From contig NC_049991.1 in NCBI RefSeq assembly GCF_000003815.2, positions 4,080,437 to 4,144,436 of the forward strand: DNA of 64,000 bases. The letters are read 5' to 3'. A program made the translations under genes and the position numbers. Positions 46,072 through 57,712 of this stretch are shown piece by piece. Every line of letters begins with the position of its first letter. The first letter of the stretch is position 1. Below the pieces are notes generated by a model. That model saw only the letters and a list, made by a program, of their open reading frames with translations, did no database searches and was not told where the DNA came from. The stretch comes from Branchiostoma floridae (Eukaryota > Chordata > Leptocardii > Amphioxiformes > Branchiostomatidae).

Positions 46072-47697
46072 CTACAACAGTCTCCAGGGGGGACTTCTTC
46101 CTAGAAAACCCCGTGGCATCGATGGCGGGGCTCTCAAGGCGTCTGCAAAGGATACTCCGGTGCGAACTCTCGTTGGGCGGTCACCGTGCAGGAAGCTTAT
46201 AAAGTTTTTTGCAAGTTGGATAGTTCCTTGTCCATTCAGGTGCACTCCGTCATGGCTGATGTGATGCAGACCGACGTTGCTATTGTCGATGAAGTGCCAG
46301 CCGTTCCTGTCGCACATTTGCTGCATGCCTATGTTGACTTGGCGGGTCCAACCTACATCACCATTGGCCCGCATGATCACACCTGACACCGCGATGTTCT
46401 TCGCGCCAGATTGATTAAGTGCCGATGCCAGGTGGTAGGCTTTCTGCGTTGCTAGGTGGGGAGGCTCGTTGTTGTTGTTGGTTCCTGCGTGGACTATGAC
46501 TGTGTTGGGGTTTTCATTCCGGACAATTCTTTGTGCAGAGGGGATCAGCTGTTCTAGGCGGGCTCCACGGTGGGTGTAGCACTTGACGTTGTTTCTTCTG
46601 GACATCTTCTTGCCTTTGAGGTGCTTTATCATGGAGTCCCCGATGATGGCTATCTTTTCTGGCGCAGTGGAGTTGTAGTACCTGGCTTGCTGACGTTTCC
46701 TGTAGAGCCCAATCTGTTGGGCGATCGGACACTGTTGGGTTTCTGTTTGAGACATGACACATTCCTGAAGAGAGTCAACATCATCTCTGCCTGGTGTGGA
46801 CAGTGGGGAGAATCTGTTTGACGTTCTGATTGTCTCTTGTGGAGGTTTGTTTACTTCCACATTCCTTTGAGTGCATCTTTTCCTAGACGTTTCCCAGTCG
46901 TCAGGCTCTTGTTGTGGTTGTTGTCGTTGTTGGGTTAACTCCTCGATGATTCGTAAGAGTGAGGCGTTTTCATCACGGAGTCGCTGCACTTCCGCTATTA
47001 AGTCTTCACTTCCGTTAAGTGCATTAGTTTCACGGTTTTTGTTGTCTTTAAGCGTCTTTAACTCTGCCCGGATTTGCTGTATCATGTGTGTTAGTTTTTT
47101 TACATCTTCGGGGAGAGCTTTACACGATTCGCACGCCCCATGGTCACACAGAAGGCAGGAGTTCGAGTTCATTGTACTCACAGAAAATTCCTTATCTCCT
47201 GTTTGATTGGGAGTGCAAGGATCTAGGTGATATGGTGGTCGCGCTACCTTGTCATTATGGGGTGGGTCATTAACTATATCATTGTCCTCAACGAGTGACT
47301 GTGTATCGTTACTGTCACTTGTTTGGCTGAGCATGCAGGAGTCAAGGTTAGGACGTATACAGTCACGGAGTTCTCTCGACAGGTCGCCATGTTTGATGTA
47401 GTTAAACAGGGCTACGATATCCTTTATCAAGGTAAAGCGTTGAGAAGTGTTTTTGTTACGTCTTACTAACCTTCCGTCAACGAGTGAATCCAACTTGATT
47501 GGGAGTCCTTCAAACTGCACAAACAGTTCCTGTCGGACTTCCTTCAGTGCTTCCGTGGTGGTGGGGTTGTTGTTAGGCACTATTTCGGCAATCCTATCAG
47601 CCTGCCATGCCGGGTTGTTTTGATGGCGTTCAAAAGCGGACAATCGTTGTAGAATCTTGGCTTTTAGATCCAAGCAAAGTTGTGAGGTAAAGGCCAT
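46072..47697 (-). CDS. LINE ORF1: coiled coil and SGNH esterase
   Basis: The 541-aa protein probably binds element RNA and assists retrotransposition. It shows a Cys-rich cluster (CLLCDHGACESC), a coiled coil (LIAEVQRLRDENASLLRIIE) and a C-terminal SGNH/GDSL hydrolase: block I AIIGDSMIK, block III VIVHAGTNN, block V HDGVHLNGQG, so the Ser, Asn and Asp/His residues are all present. Esterase ORF1 proteins are known in CR1/L2-type LINEs. Its TAG (46074-46072) lies inside the open upstream part of the ORF2 frame. Confidence 0.8.
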   Translation of the reverse strand: MAFTSQLCLDLKAKILQRLSAFERHQNNPAWQADRIAEIVPNNNPTTTEALKEVRQELFVQFEGLPIKLDSLVDGRLVRRNKNTSQRFTLIKDIVALFNYIKHGDLSRELRDCIRPNLDSCMLSQTSDSNDTQSLVEDNDIVNDPPHNDKVARPPYHLDPCTPNQTGDKEFSVSTMNSNSCLLCDHGACESCKALPEDVKKLTHMIQQIRAELKTLKDNKNRETNALNGSEDLIAEVQRLRDENASLLRIIEELTQQRQQPQQEPDDWETSRKRCTQRNVEVNKPPQETIRTSNRFSPLSTPGRDDVDSLQECVMSQTETQQCPIAQQIGLYRKRQQARYYNSTAPEKIAIIGDSMIKHLKGKKMSRRNNVKCYTHRGARLEQLIPSAQRIVRNENPNTVIVHAGTNNNNEPPHLATQKAYHLASALNQSGAKNIAVSGVIMRANGDVGWTRQVNIGMQQMCDRNGWHFIDNSNVGLHHISHDGVHLNGQGTIQLAKNFISFLHGDRPTRVRTGVSFADALRAPPSMPRGFLGRSPPWRLL

Positions 47698-49134
47698 TTC
47701 TCTGCGTTCTTGATCCCGAACAGCAGATCCAGGAAACCAGCGTCACTTGGAGCAGAACAAAGGCGGGAAGCCAGGCTGCCCTCCCACACAGCCAAACGGT
47801 TGGAGAATTTTAACGAAATCTGAGCAACAGGACGTCAATTTGCAACGATTTTTGGTCCTATACGCTTCAAGTACTTCAGGCAATACCCCCACTTGACGAT
47901 TGAAGACTGATGTTCACTTAAAAGCACTCAAAAATACGTTTTTTGTAGACCCAAGTATCAGAGCCCCAAAACAAACCGGTGTTTGGTAGCGCGCCACCTA
48001 GCGAATGCGAATAGTACGTGTCACCCTATGTTTCAGTGCTATTTCCTTGCATTCACAAAAATAAAAACAGTACGTAGTTCTACAACTTACAACTTGTACC
48101 TTGTAACAAGGTAAAGAGACGTCTCTGATGACCCGGTGTACAACGGCTGTAGTAAGTTGTCAAATATATGCGTTATGCACTCAAGTCGTGTTGTTTGCTG
48201 ATTATTCAGTCCGTCCTTCTATTCTATATAACCAGCATTCAAAGGGACCAGCTCATAAAAATACATGCTGCAAACTAAAGGAAGCCCCACAAAGATGTCC
48301 TTTGTAATGTATTGACGGTATTTACTGCTATTAATCGACGGACAATAGGTGTGAAACATTCCTCCCTGGCCCTCGCGTGCCACCGGTCTGGTGTTAATTG
48401 GTTACTCTGCATTTGAAAGAGCGGACTTCATGGGCGTTGCCCTCGCTAGAAATCTACTGAATGGGAATCAGAGCTAGGCCACCCCCCCTCGGTCCAGGGA
48501 TGACCAAAAAAGCCCAGTCTGAAAAGGGGTAACCATCCTGTGTAATTTTAGATTACGTTGCTATTTAGATATTCATCATCTGTTGATTTGATGACGTTAT
48601 GGGTTGAAATCCAAGATGGCAGACAATGTCATCAGCAACGGTAAATACATGTTCTTTCTACTCAAAACACATTCACTCGAACCTTTATAGTCCACTTCTA
48701 TTGGGATTTGGGGTTATATGTAGAAAAAAAAACGTATTCTAGAAAATTCAAGGTTGTCGATCCAAGACGGGGGAGAGTGACGTCAATTCTGACGTCATGT
48801 AGGCATCAGTTGTGTTGTTATTGGCGAGAAAAGACTTGACAGACTTATAATGTACCAATATACCAATAACTTGCCTTTCATAGTCAACGTTTTGTTTAAT
48901 ACCTTTACGTAGAGAGAAAATTCCATATTTAGGCGATTATAGCCCAAAATATGACAATATGACGTCATAATTACGTCATATTACGTCACATTGATACCAA
49001 AATTACAGAAAATATAAAGCTTAACCAGTACATCATCCTCTCCACATTCAGTGATCGTAACCGAAGCCGTTTTGAAATTACGAAAGGAGGCGGGGGCGTC
49101 AAAAGAGCCCTTAAAAGTCCGATCTAGATAAGTT

Positions 49135-51084
49135 AATAAGCAAGATATCAATCTCAAAAACACACTGGCAGTAGCACAAAAATTGCTTGGCAAGCCACCA
49201 ACTTTCACCCAAGCCAATTCCGAGTTACTAGTACGAGGCGGGTTGAGGGGGCACACCCAAGTTTATTTGGGGTTTCAAATGGAGGCGGCACACCCTCAAG
49301 TCTAGCGACCATCTCTTCCAGGGAATTATCCTGAAGCAAAATAACTGGTTATGGGGTGAGAGGATATTCCTTCAGCTACAAGACCAACTGAGTTCCGATC
49401 CTTCAACTTCTCTAATTTTGAAAAATGATAGGGAAAACCATTATTTTCATGTCAAAAATGATGCACAAAATCGGGCATTTTCCACGGTGGTCAAATACGG
49501 GCTCAAAATCTCCCATGTCTAGCCGAATTCGAACCCTCTTCTACGAGGTTCCATCTGACGTAATTCGAACCGAACCCGTGTTCTATTTAGGTCATCTGCG
49601 GTCATTGCAGGTAAAACCGTGCATTCTGGCATTTTCCCCCCAACTAACTTGAATCAGGCGAAAAATATACTTTTTAACCAATATAAACAATTTTCTGGAT
49701 AGTACACCTATGCTTTCACTTTGTTTGGGACCTGTAATATGTAACGAAGCTACTGGCGTTTTTGTTGGTGACCTTGAATATCATAAGTGTTGTTTACACC
49801 GGTATCAACTACACCCTCCCGCTCTCCGTGCGGTATGACATGCGTGTAAACATCGTTTAAGATCTCCACCAAGAAGAGTCCAACATAACTCATTGACGGC
49901 TCAAAATGACCGCAACGGTTTTCCCGAGATTTCTGTTTTTGGGATTTTTAAAAAATGCCTTAGATTTTGAATTATTGGTAATTAAGTGCGAAAAATGGCA
50001 TTTTTACGCATATTTTTGACTGTAACTTTGCTTAAAATTAGAAATTAAAAAATCCCAAAAACAGAAAGTTTTATTTGCCTCTCAGATGACGAAAAACATA
50101 AAAATCGAGAATTTGCCATGGCACTTGCGGCCCATCTTATCAAGAGTATGGTCAAATTGAAGGCCTTCCTTGAAACAGAAAATAACCGTCTTTGGTAGCA
50201 AAATCGAAACAAAACAAATATCTCAATTCAAACAGGAAGATTCAAACTATCTAATATTACGAATTTAATCTTATTTTGAAAACATTTTCTTTGTCATAAC
50301 ATCTTGTTTATTTTGAAATATTTTACAGTTAGCAAATAGTAGGCCTCTTGTAACCCGATACTCTGTCGAACTCGCATAGCAACGGGAAAGAATACCCTAG
50401 CAACCGACCGCCGTGTTCGCAGTGGATAAAACAGAATGAAGAAGATTTTTCCGGCAAGCACGACGGATACTGCCAGAAAGAGGAAAGTCTAAAGAGTAAT
50501 CCAGCCAATTATGAAAAAATTCTAGTACTACAGTTTTTTTTAATCATCCAAGACGCGCGGCATTGCAACGTGGCTTAACACAGCGCTTCAAAGGTCAATC
50601 TGGGGCACGGGCCTGTTTACATTCAGGCGTAGGGATATCCCGGAAGTAAGGCGAGTGTACGAAAGAGGATGCTTCTCCTTCAAAGCACGAAGGAGAACTC
50701 TGCCTCGGAAAAGCTAAAGTGGCTCTCGATGCCCGTCTGACGGGGCACGAAGCCTCGTTACACCAAACCCGGCTCGAAGAGACGGTCCGGTGGAAGAGAA
50801 ACAGCCGTGGTTTAGGAAAACCTAAACATACAGCGAAAGCAAAACCACCAAACTGATCCTGGGGTACCCAGCTAACCGATTCTCCAGACTCAAGACTTTA
50901 ACGCCCTCTTCCAACAGAAGATCCTACTTCGCATGCGCGGACTAAAAATACCAGACATTCCTGTTCAATTCTGGCAAATCTTGTCCAATTCTGGATTCCT
51001 GGCAAACGGTCGCACATTGTAATATTAGGCTAGCCCCGGAGGCGTCGTCAAAAAGCAGGGTTTGACAGAAAATCCCAGTTTATC
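49135..51084. other. No gene seen; one structured stretch
   Basis: No exon-like frame. 50640-50880 is GC-richer with several short potential stems (CTCCTTC…GAAGGAG; GGTTTAGGAAAACCTAAAC) but no family recognised. Confidence 0.35.
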
Positions 51085-51918
51085 ATACTAACAGGAATTC
51101 CTAGAACTCATACCTTCCAATTGTATTATGCAAATAAGGTCATGATTTGCATAATTTGTCTCGGTTTATCATCCTCTCTAACTAAGAGGCACAAATCCAA
51201 AGTATAGAATCCAAATTTCTATCGCAACAGAGGCCATTTTAGTGTTTCCTGATTAATTACGTAAGCATGAAACTAATTTGTATGATTTAAGTCTAATAAT
51301 GTTCACCTGAACTAAGCTTCATAATGTTGCAAGTATGACATTCCCCTCATGTACCACTACAGGATTATTATATTTTTCATTAAATATGAAACAAGGTCGT
51401 CATCTGCATAATTAACATCTTTTGACATTTCCCTCTTTCTCAGTTACATATGTATCACGTTTGAAAGTCCTATAATGGAGTGCAGTTGATTTATAAACTT
51501 TCCTCATTAACTATGCCAATTATTTCATTATGTAAGATAGCACTTAGGCTATCTACATACCATAAGTCATAAAGATCCGTCGACACGTTCTCGAGTTATT
51601 CTAGTCCAAAGTTCGAAAAGAAATTGGCGCCTGTAGTTTCACAAAAGCCGCTAGGGAGCCCAAGCTTACAGCACTTACTCCCCGGTGATAGGGCTATCTA
51701 CCACTTAAAAATCACGACCACACCATGACCAGAGCAGCAGTTATCAAAAGCGGAAGTTTTGCTGCAGTACCTTAGGAAGCCGCTAAAGGGCTCATATCAA
51801 ATTGACCTTCGTTTTTGTGACCCCTACCCACCCTCCAATTATCATCAAGATCCATCTAAGGTTTCTTGAGTTATGCTGTTCTCACACACACACACACACA
51901 TACACACACACACACACT
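51085..51918. repeat. Interspersed AT-rich repeat family copy ending in a (CA)n tract
   Basis: Same block order as the 4-5.4 kb copies (CTCATTAACTATGCCAATTA, TTTTGCTGCAGTACCTTAGG, GACCTTCGTTTTTGTGACCC), followed by a (CA)n microsatellite at 51881-51918 at the position where other copies end. Confidence 0.6.
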
Positions 51919-52466
51919 ACATGAGACACACACCCTATTCATACCCAAACATATTTTGAGGCTGAAGATTCTGTAGTCTATACAGGTATACCAAGTTATC
52001 AATGTAACGTATCACAAACAACACAGCAGTGTAGGATCAGCTTGACCATAACCACAAGCTACAACTAGATATTTCAAAACTCAAGAACTAGTTAGCACCA
52101 GACAAGCCCCAGGACATGCAATCAACCGATTCATTCACAAAAGTGAAATTACAAACTACTGTAAACATCAGTTCGGTTCTGTCCGAACAAAGTGCATACA
52201 GCCTACAAAAGTGAAACTATTCTATAATACATAGTATATCTATCATATTTGTGAGTTATGTTGTAATCGTCCGCATGCAAATAAAGACACAACCCAGAAA
52301 ACAAACATTCCTTCATAAGGCGACTATTTTACGATAAGTGTACATTATCTTAACGCACCTTACACAACCCCTCCTAAAGGTACGGTGTGACACGAATTAC
52401 TTAATGTTCCATACTAAAATCTACACTGGGATATTTACCTAAATACCGTAGCACTGACACTTACTT

Positions 52467-52581
52467 GTGGGCTGTCTTGCGTTTTCCTTGGGAACTTCAA
52501 AGCGCCCCTGAGGAGGTATTGTAGCTGCTCTCCTGGAGACTTGTGAGTCTGCTCCGTTAACAGTTCCTGGGTGTATGGTCC
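52467..52581 (-). other. Candidate exon with a strong donor, coding or 5' UTR
   Basis: The minus strand carries a 38-codon open frame (GPYTQELLTEQTHKSPGEQL…) ending at a consensus donor (CACAA|GTAAGTG). It has no Met and a TAG directly upstream in frame. It may be a coding exon of an unseen gene, a 5' UTR exon, or part of a mobile element. It lies 0.8 kb beyond the broken DED exon on the same strand. Family not recognised. Confidence 0.22.
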
Positions 52582-53371
52582 CTAGTAACGCAAATCTCTC
52601 CGGATCACCCGAGTCCTAGTTCACGTTCAGGAGCTATATTTTTACTGTCTTTTAAGACTCAAAAGTACTAAATGCTAGCCTAATATTACAAAAGGGCTGA
52701 CAGGATCGACAAACCAAGTCAAATCCCGGACTTTTCTTCGTTTTGTGTGCCCTTCGCCACGGAGCAGGGGCGTCGCAACGAAATGGCGCAGGCAAGTTTT
52801 CCGGGTCCAAGTTCGCCTCTCCGGAGCTCAGTTTCCCTGTGTCTGATTCTTGTCGTTAGAATTATCTAAAATCAAACAGAGTTGACTGAAAATCTCAATG
52901 GACGGGCAAATTGCCGATAAATTTTTGCCAACGTTAACATTGCCAGATTGCACGCGACGGATGAGACCCAACAAACCCACAACCGCCACAGTTAAGGTCC
53001 GCGGAAAAAAGGACTGCGTACTTCGTATATCACACCTTTATACCTGTGAGCGGAGTCTCCTGGGATAGGGGAAGTCCCTGACGTCATCTTCCATGTTTCA
53101 ATCGGAAAGTCCCGACGATTAACGTTGTCGTAGAATGGATCACTCCGCTATTGTTCTGACTTCAAGAAATATGTACGCTTGTCGCAGGATTTCCTTTTGT
53201 TGTTGTTCAAGATGTAGTAGTCTTTGAGATATTATCATTTGTGTAGGTTTTGTCAGTTTGATGTTTGATCGACTGAAATAGTTCAGCCTCTTTGCTTTAG
53301 TCTTTAGTTTAAAGTGAATGCCACTTAACGCGTGAAAAAACATATATGTCAGATGCACGCTAGCGCTGTCC

Positions 53372-53515
53372 ATGCAGCTAAGATCTAATTTGGGTTCATA
53401 TGTTGAGGATCCCTGGCTAGTAAAAGGCGCTTGCTTTTCACATAGTTGCGAAAATACCTGCTTTCGTAGAGAGATCCGCAGAAAGAGATTGGAAAGAGAA
53501 GTGTGTTCCATGTTC
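53372..53515 (-). pseudogene. Decayed copy of the IRF gene's DED exon
   Basis: The minus strand closely matches the part of IRF exon 26593-26074 that covers 26205-26345: ATGGAACACACTTCTCTTTC versus ATGGCGCACACTTCTCCTTC, then long matching runs through …GGATCC…ACATATGAACCCAAAT. A net deletion of about 14 nt after LRIS shifts the frame and breaks the domain. No IRF DNA-binding exon is visible nearby. It suggests a second, now broken, copy of this gene or a fragment duplication about 27 kb away. By eye identity is roughly 80-85%. Confidence 0.7.
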
Positions 53516-56500
53516 GTACTCTGAATGAATATGGCTTAAAAAATCCCCGCTACCGTAGGAAAGCACCTGACTGGCTCGTTCCAATCCATTTATGTTTACG
53601 CCCACCCCCTCCTTTACATAATGGTGGAGTCCGACCTTTGGATTATTTGTGTCCTGAAAAAACAGGTGACTCATGGCCTTTGTATAGATACAAACATATG
53701 CACTGACGTGGCACTACCTTGTAGACTCTGGCACACTCAAATATGCGGCTACTTGGGAAGTACCTATATGAGCGTTCGCGATAATGTAACGGTGACACGC
53801 TGATAGGCAACAAGCAGGTGTTTGGCAAAAGATTGTTTTACATATCAACCAGTTATTTCATCTGCTAATATGAATATCAATTTTGATACAATCTACTAGC
53901 GCCGTGGTTGGCAACAGCCGTCGAATAACCCCGATGAAAACAACAACAGCAATCGCTCGTATGGAACAGCGATGACCCCTAGAATTCCCCCAGAAATGGA
54001 AAGTCCCTGACAATAATGACTGTAATGGTAAGTCCCTAACAGAACGAATGACAAGTTGTACATATCCTTTGTTGAAGACGAAGTAGACCGCGTCAAAATC
54101 ACAAAGTTATAACCAAGGGTGCCGGCACGTACACTAATATAGTTGCTGGGTACCGTACGACATTAGAAAAGCTATTGTGTAATATACTGTAGGGTAACTA
54201 GTATGGCCTTTGCGAGCTAGATCTTGCATTATCCATTCATCATTTATCTTGCCAACCGCGGAAAGGCTTAGCAAGGTTTACTATCAATGATAATAATAGC
54301 AGTACTAGAGTTTGGTGACCTCATACCTCCATGGAAAAGATTTTGTGTAAATGGACACAAACGTTGTAGCAAGAATATTGAAGCCACAAAACACGGTATG
54401 ACAGCCTTTCAAAGTCTTTCATTTCTTTATCAAAAAAGGACACAAAGTGACACTTGTATGGTCTACTGGTACCACTTACCAAGTTGACAACTATAGTCAG
54501 GGTTACCACATTGGTGCTACTTTTACTATCAGACTAGTTTCACAACGATGGACAACCGAGCAGTTTCACTTTTACAACTACTGTCATGGCCACATCATCG
54601 TGCCTCACAAGTGACACTTCAACAAGTTCAACCAAGGCTACCATACGATATATTTTCACATTCTGCTACATTCTCCTCGTCGTCAGCATTTCTGGAATGG
54701 AAAACATTTTTTTTCAAAATCAGGCAAATACTAATGAGCGCTCTGATGTTATTCATATACTTGCTGAGGCCTTATATTGAAAAACAAAATGCCAACTATG
54801 ATTATTAAGGCCACCTATAGCAATAGCGTAGATAATATGCCTACCAGATACACTGTATCCGTATTATCACAGTCGTATGTATACATGTATTACTCTTATC
54901 TTCCAAAGGATCCAGAGGAATTCTTGAGCCATGGGTATTCGACATGTGTATATTGCACGTCACCTCCGTCTTTGTATGGCTTTCGACAAATAGAACGCTA
55001 CATGTACCGACCTCGTCTAGCAACGGCACGTTAGGAGCATTTAACCCTCAAGCACCCGACCTTTTTTTGCATTTTGCGACTTGCAGTCGCAAAATGCCTT
55101 CTGGCCAGTGTAGTCGCCGTTGTGATGTTGTGATGTTGAGATGAACGGACCTTTTCAATCCATGCCAAACGTTTCTATACCTGTTAAAACAGGTATTTCT
55201 TGAACATGTTCGCACTAGCGCAGTGGTAAAGTTTACGCATTCTAAACCAATGCACCCGGTTCGAATCCGGAGATTTTTTTCTTTTTCTTTTTCACATCCA
55301 TTAAAATACTAAATTTTACATCCATTTGGCCACACCAATTTATTTCTTTGGTTAACGGATTCGCCGCTTCGTTTTTTTGCCGAATAGAAAAAAAAATTAA
55401 AAATGCCCCGCAACAGAGCTCACTCAAAAACAGGCAATGTGTAGTGAAATTTGCTGCAGTTCACGCAAATTTTAACAGGTGGCGTCTAGATCTGCTGCAG
55501 TTCAGGCACATATGTGAATCTCTCCATGCGCCAATATCAGGTTTAGTTACTCTGTTATATTTATATGACATTCTAATAACTAGAAAAAAACGTTCACACG
55601 CAAACATTGGCAAAATGCCAGCTTTTTTAAAAGCGACTAAAATGACCGAGTGGGGTCCAAATGGACCCCAAAATGTTTTGTTCATGAAATCTCAGTACCA
55701 TTTCTTATCGGCGATCATTGTATATACATTGCTTCGTCAATGTAAGTGGAAGATTTTGAGATGTTAATGTGTTGCTAATTCCAACTCATTATCATAATTT
55801 ATGCAAAAGTTCAGAAGGACCACGTTTTGCACTAAACCTATTCCGGCCAGATAGGGGAATTTTGAGGCCCTCAGCAACATTTATATCGCATAACTCATGA
55901 ACGGCTAGAGCTAAAGCTACGAAACTTGGTAATTCATCAAAAAATATTGTTTGCAAAAGTTTTTGGTCAATATTTTGGTCAGTAAGTTAATCATTTTTGG
56001 GGGTTGCCATGGCAACCATATTCTAACAGGCATTTTTTTGCCAAAATTTGACAATTTCAATTTAAACTAGGTTTTCTTGGTAAACTACACCTGTTTTCTG
56101 ACAAAAATTAAATTCGTTTGTCGTGTTGATGACACAGGAATTTCTGTGAGGATTAAGGGTTACATTCTTATTATCGTCTGAAAGTTTAGTAGTCATACTA
56201 TAAGTGGTTAAGGAGTTAGCCTCCAAAGTTTGTTTGAAAAACTGCAAATTTTTGCTGGGGTCCGTTTGGACCCCAGAGGGACTGATTACAAACTTTCTTT
56301 ATAATTTCCACATAATTGGACAAATCTTTGCGAAAACTAAGGAAAAGGTATAAGACATATTGACTGACAAAGTCACATAAGGATTTTCTTCAGATCAAAA
56401 ATGTTTAAATGGCACTTCAAAATGTACGCCTGGGGTCCAAACAGACCCCACTCGGGTGTTTGAGGGTTAATTACAAGCAACATCGTCCTAGTATCACCTT

Positions 56501-57435
56501 TCACTGTAGATGTGGGGCCACTCCCCACAAGCACGGAACCTCCAATTACGTTCTAAATTGTTCAAAACGTCTAGAATTCTTTCATCTTTGCAAATCTCTG
56601 GAATTCCTATCATTGTACTAGTTTTCAATTCAGTAGCAACACTGATTTATCTTGTATCCTTGTACCAAAACTGGGTGTGATCCCATGCTCGGCCATTTTA
56701 GTTGTTCTGCTCCTCTGGGCTTTTTACGCAAAACGCCATGTCAGTCGAGTCAGTGTGACCGAAGGGACAAATGGCATAACGTCAGGGCACAGTTTCGTGC
56801 ACACACACATACATACTTACGACACCAAATGCCTCACTTCTGTCAAAACCTTTTCTACATTGGGTAGCCCACCTCTTGCATCATGATCTTAGCATTTGTT
56901 TACCAACATGGTCTATGGAAGCTAAGCAAAAATGTCAAGAACGCAATGAACCAAAATGCAATGTCATAAAGCTCTCTTGGAAGTATGTGTACCCAATGTA
57001 GAAAAGTTAGTACCTTATGTTATCTTTATCTTTAACAACACATGTCATCATTGGTCGATTGCAGTACTGTAACTTGTTGTGATTTAGATAGCTGCGATTA
57101 TCATATGGGCCGCCATGTGTCACTCCTATCATGCGAAGTCGTCTCGCGTTGCTACTTTCATTTTACTTCTGTGAAAACGTAAACATTGTATTTAGGCCAT
57201 GTGTTTGTTTGTTTGATTGTTCTGATGTGTGTCCATAGTTATTTGAATATTGTAGAGTCGTACATGTAGAATGGGAGAGAAAAACATAGACAGGCCAAAA
57301 GGAACAGTGAGAAAAATTCGTGTTTATAACAAATCTTGGGAAAGAAACACTTTTTAAAAGCCAACTCATTCCAACAAAAGATATCATAGACTGAAATATT
57401 AAACAGTATATATATAAAATATCGTGTTTTTTACA
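53516..57435. other. No gene seen; probable old repeats
   Basis: AT-rich DNA. A block at 55830-56470 begins CTATTCCGGCCAG and includes GTTGCCATGGCAACC, resembling the piggyBac-like MITE interior, and is flanked by GTGGGGTCCAAATGGACCCC and related GGGGTCC palindromes. No convincing coding exon. Confidence 0.35.
55208..55275 (+). pseudogene. tRNA-like sequence
   Basis: A-box TAGCGCAGTGGTAAAG, an anticodon stem GCATT/AATGC with a 7-base loop, and a perfectly paired T arm CCGG-TTCGAAT-CCGG. The acceptor stem fails, so this is more likely a tRNA-derived element than a working gene. Confidence 0.35.
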
Positions 57436-57712
57436 CAAATGCAGTCCCAGAGCAAGCCGCTAGTGGGCCAAAACCTACAACACATTAACATGAGACTGGC
57501 ACCAAAAATAAAAGAAACAATACCATATTCGGGACAAAAGAAACAAAACAAGACCATACCCATGACAGAATGCAAAAGTGACAAAACCAGACATTATGGT
57601 GCAGTACCAACATCATACAACAGGGGGGCCAAAATCGACCTTATCCTTCGGTTTTACAACATCTACCCACATACTAAACATCGCCATAATCCATTGAGAG
57701 GTTCTTGAGGTA
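57436..57712. repeat. Diverged 3' part of the interspersed repeat family
   Basis: Retains AGCCGCTAGTGGGCC, GTGCAGTACCAACAT and ACCTTATCCTTCGG in the family order, with many substitutions. Old copy. Confidence 0.45.

Larger units (their letters stand above)
43131..47950 (-). mobile_element. L2/CR1-group non-LTR retrotransposon (near full length)
   Basis: Two ORFs on the minus strand are followed by a ~250-bp 3' UTR ending in a short ATCTTATCTTACTTACT tail of the kind seen in CR1/L2-type elements. ORF1 carries an SGNH esterase; ORF2 carries an AP endonuclease and a reverse transcriptase. Ends are approximate; no clear target duplication was seen. Both ORFs are intact over their length, so insertion is probably recent. 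Confidence 0.75.
42561..48478. mobile_element. DNA element with ~23-bp inverted ends carrying the LINE
   Basis: Near the boundaries of the insertion lie inverted repeats: CATTCAGTAGTTTCTAGCG at 42572 and its reverse complement (with one extra A) ending at 48465. They enclose a tRNA-like sequence (42.9 kb) and the LINE. No transposase frame is visible, so it is probably non-autonomous; the target duplication is unclear. Confidence 0.4.
41704..48528. mobile_element. piggyBac-like MITE inserted in the divergent copy, itself interrupted
   Basis: It starts after TTAA (41700-41703) with CCCTATTCAGACCGGG, runs to about 42560, and resumes at about 48478 with the family's right end (GGTCCAGGGATGACC…GTCTGAAAAGGGG), followed by a mutated target site GTAA. 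About 5.9 kb of other mobile DNA separates the halves. Confidence 0.65.
41428..49134. mobile_element. Divergent piggyBac-like MITE, split by nested insertions
   Basis: The left part, 41428-41699, starts TTAACCCTATCTAGACCGG. The right part, 48537-49134, ends in GATCTAGATAAGTTAA, an imperfect inverted repeat of the start. Both parts match the interior of the complete MITEs (GTTGCCATGGC…; AAATCCAAGATGGC; TGACGTCA). A second MITE of the family is inserted between them. Confidence 0.6.

Noticed and set aside
45082-47273. Several plus-strand frames across the LINE
   Set aside because: Antisense shadows of LINE ORF1 and ORF2.
50640-50880. Structured GC-rich stretch considered as a ribozyme (…GTCTGACGGGG…GAAG…)
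   Set aside because: The core reads CTGACGG, not CTGANGA, and GAAA is absent; the stems are short and unremarkable.
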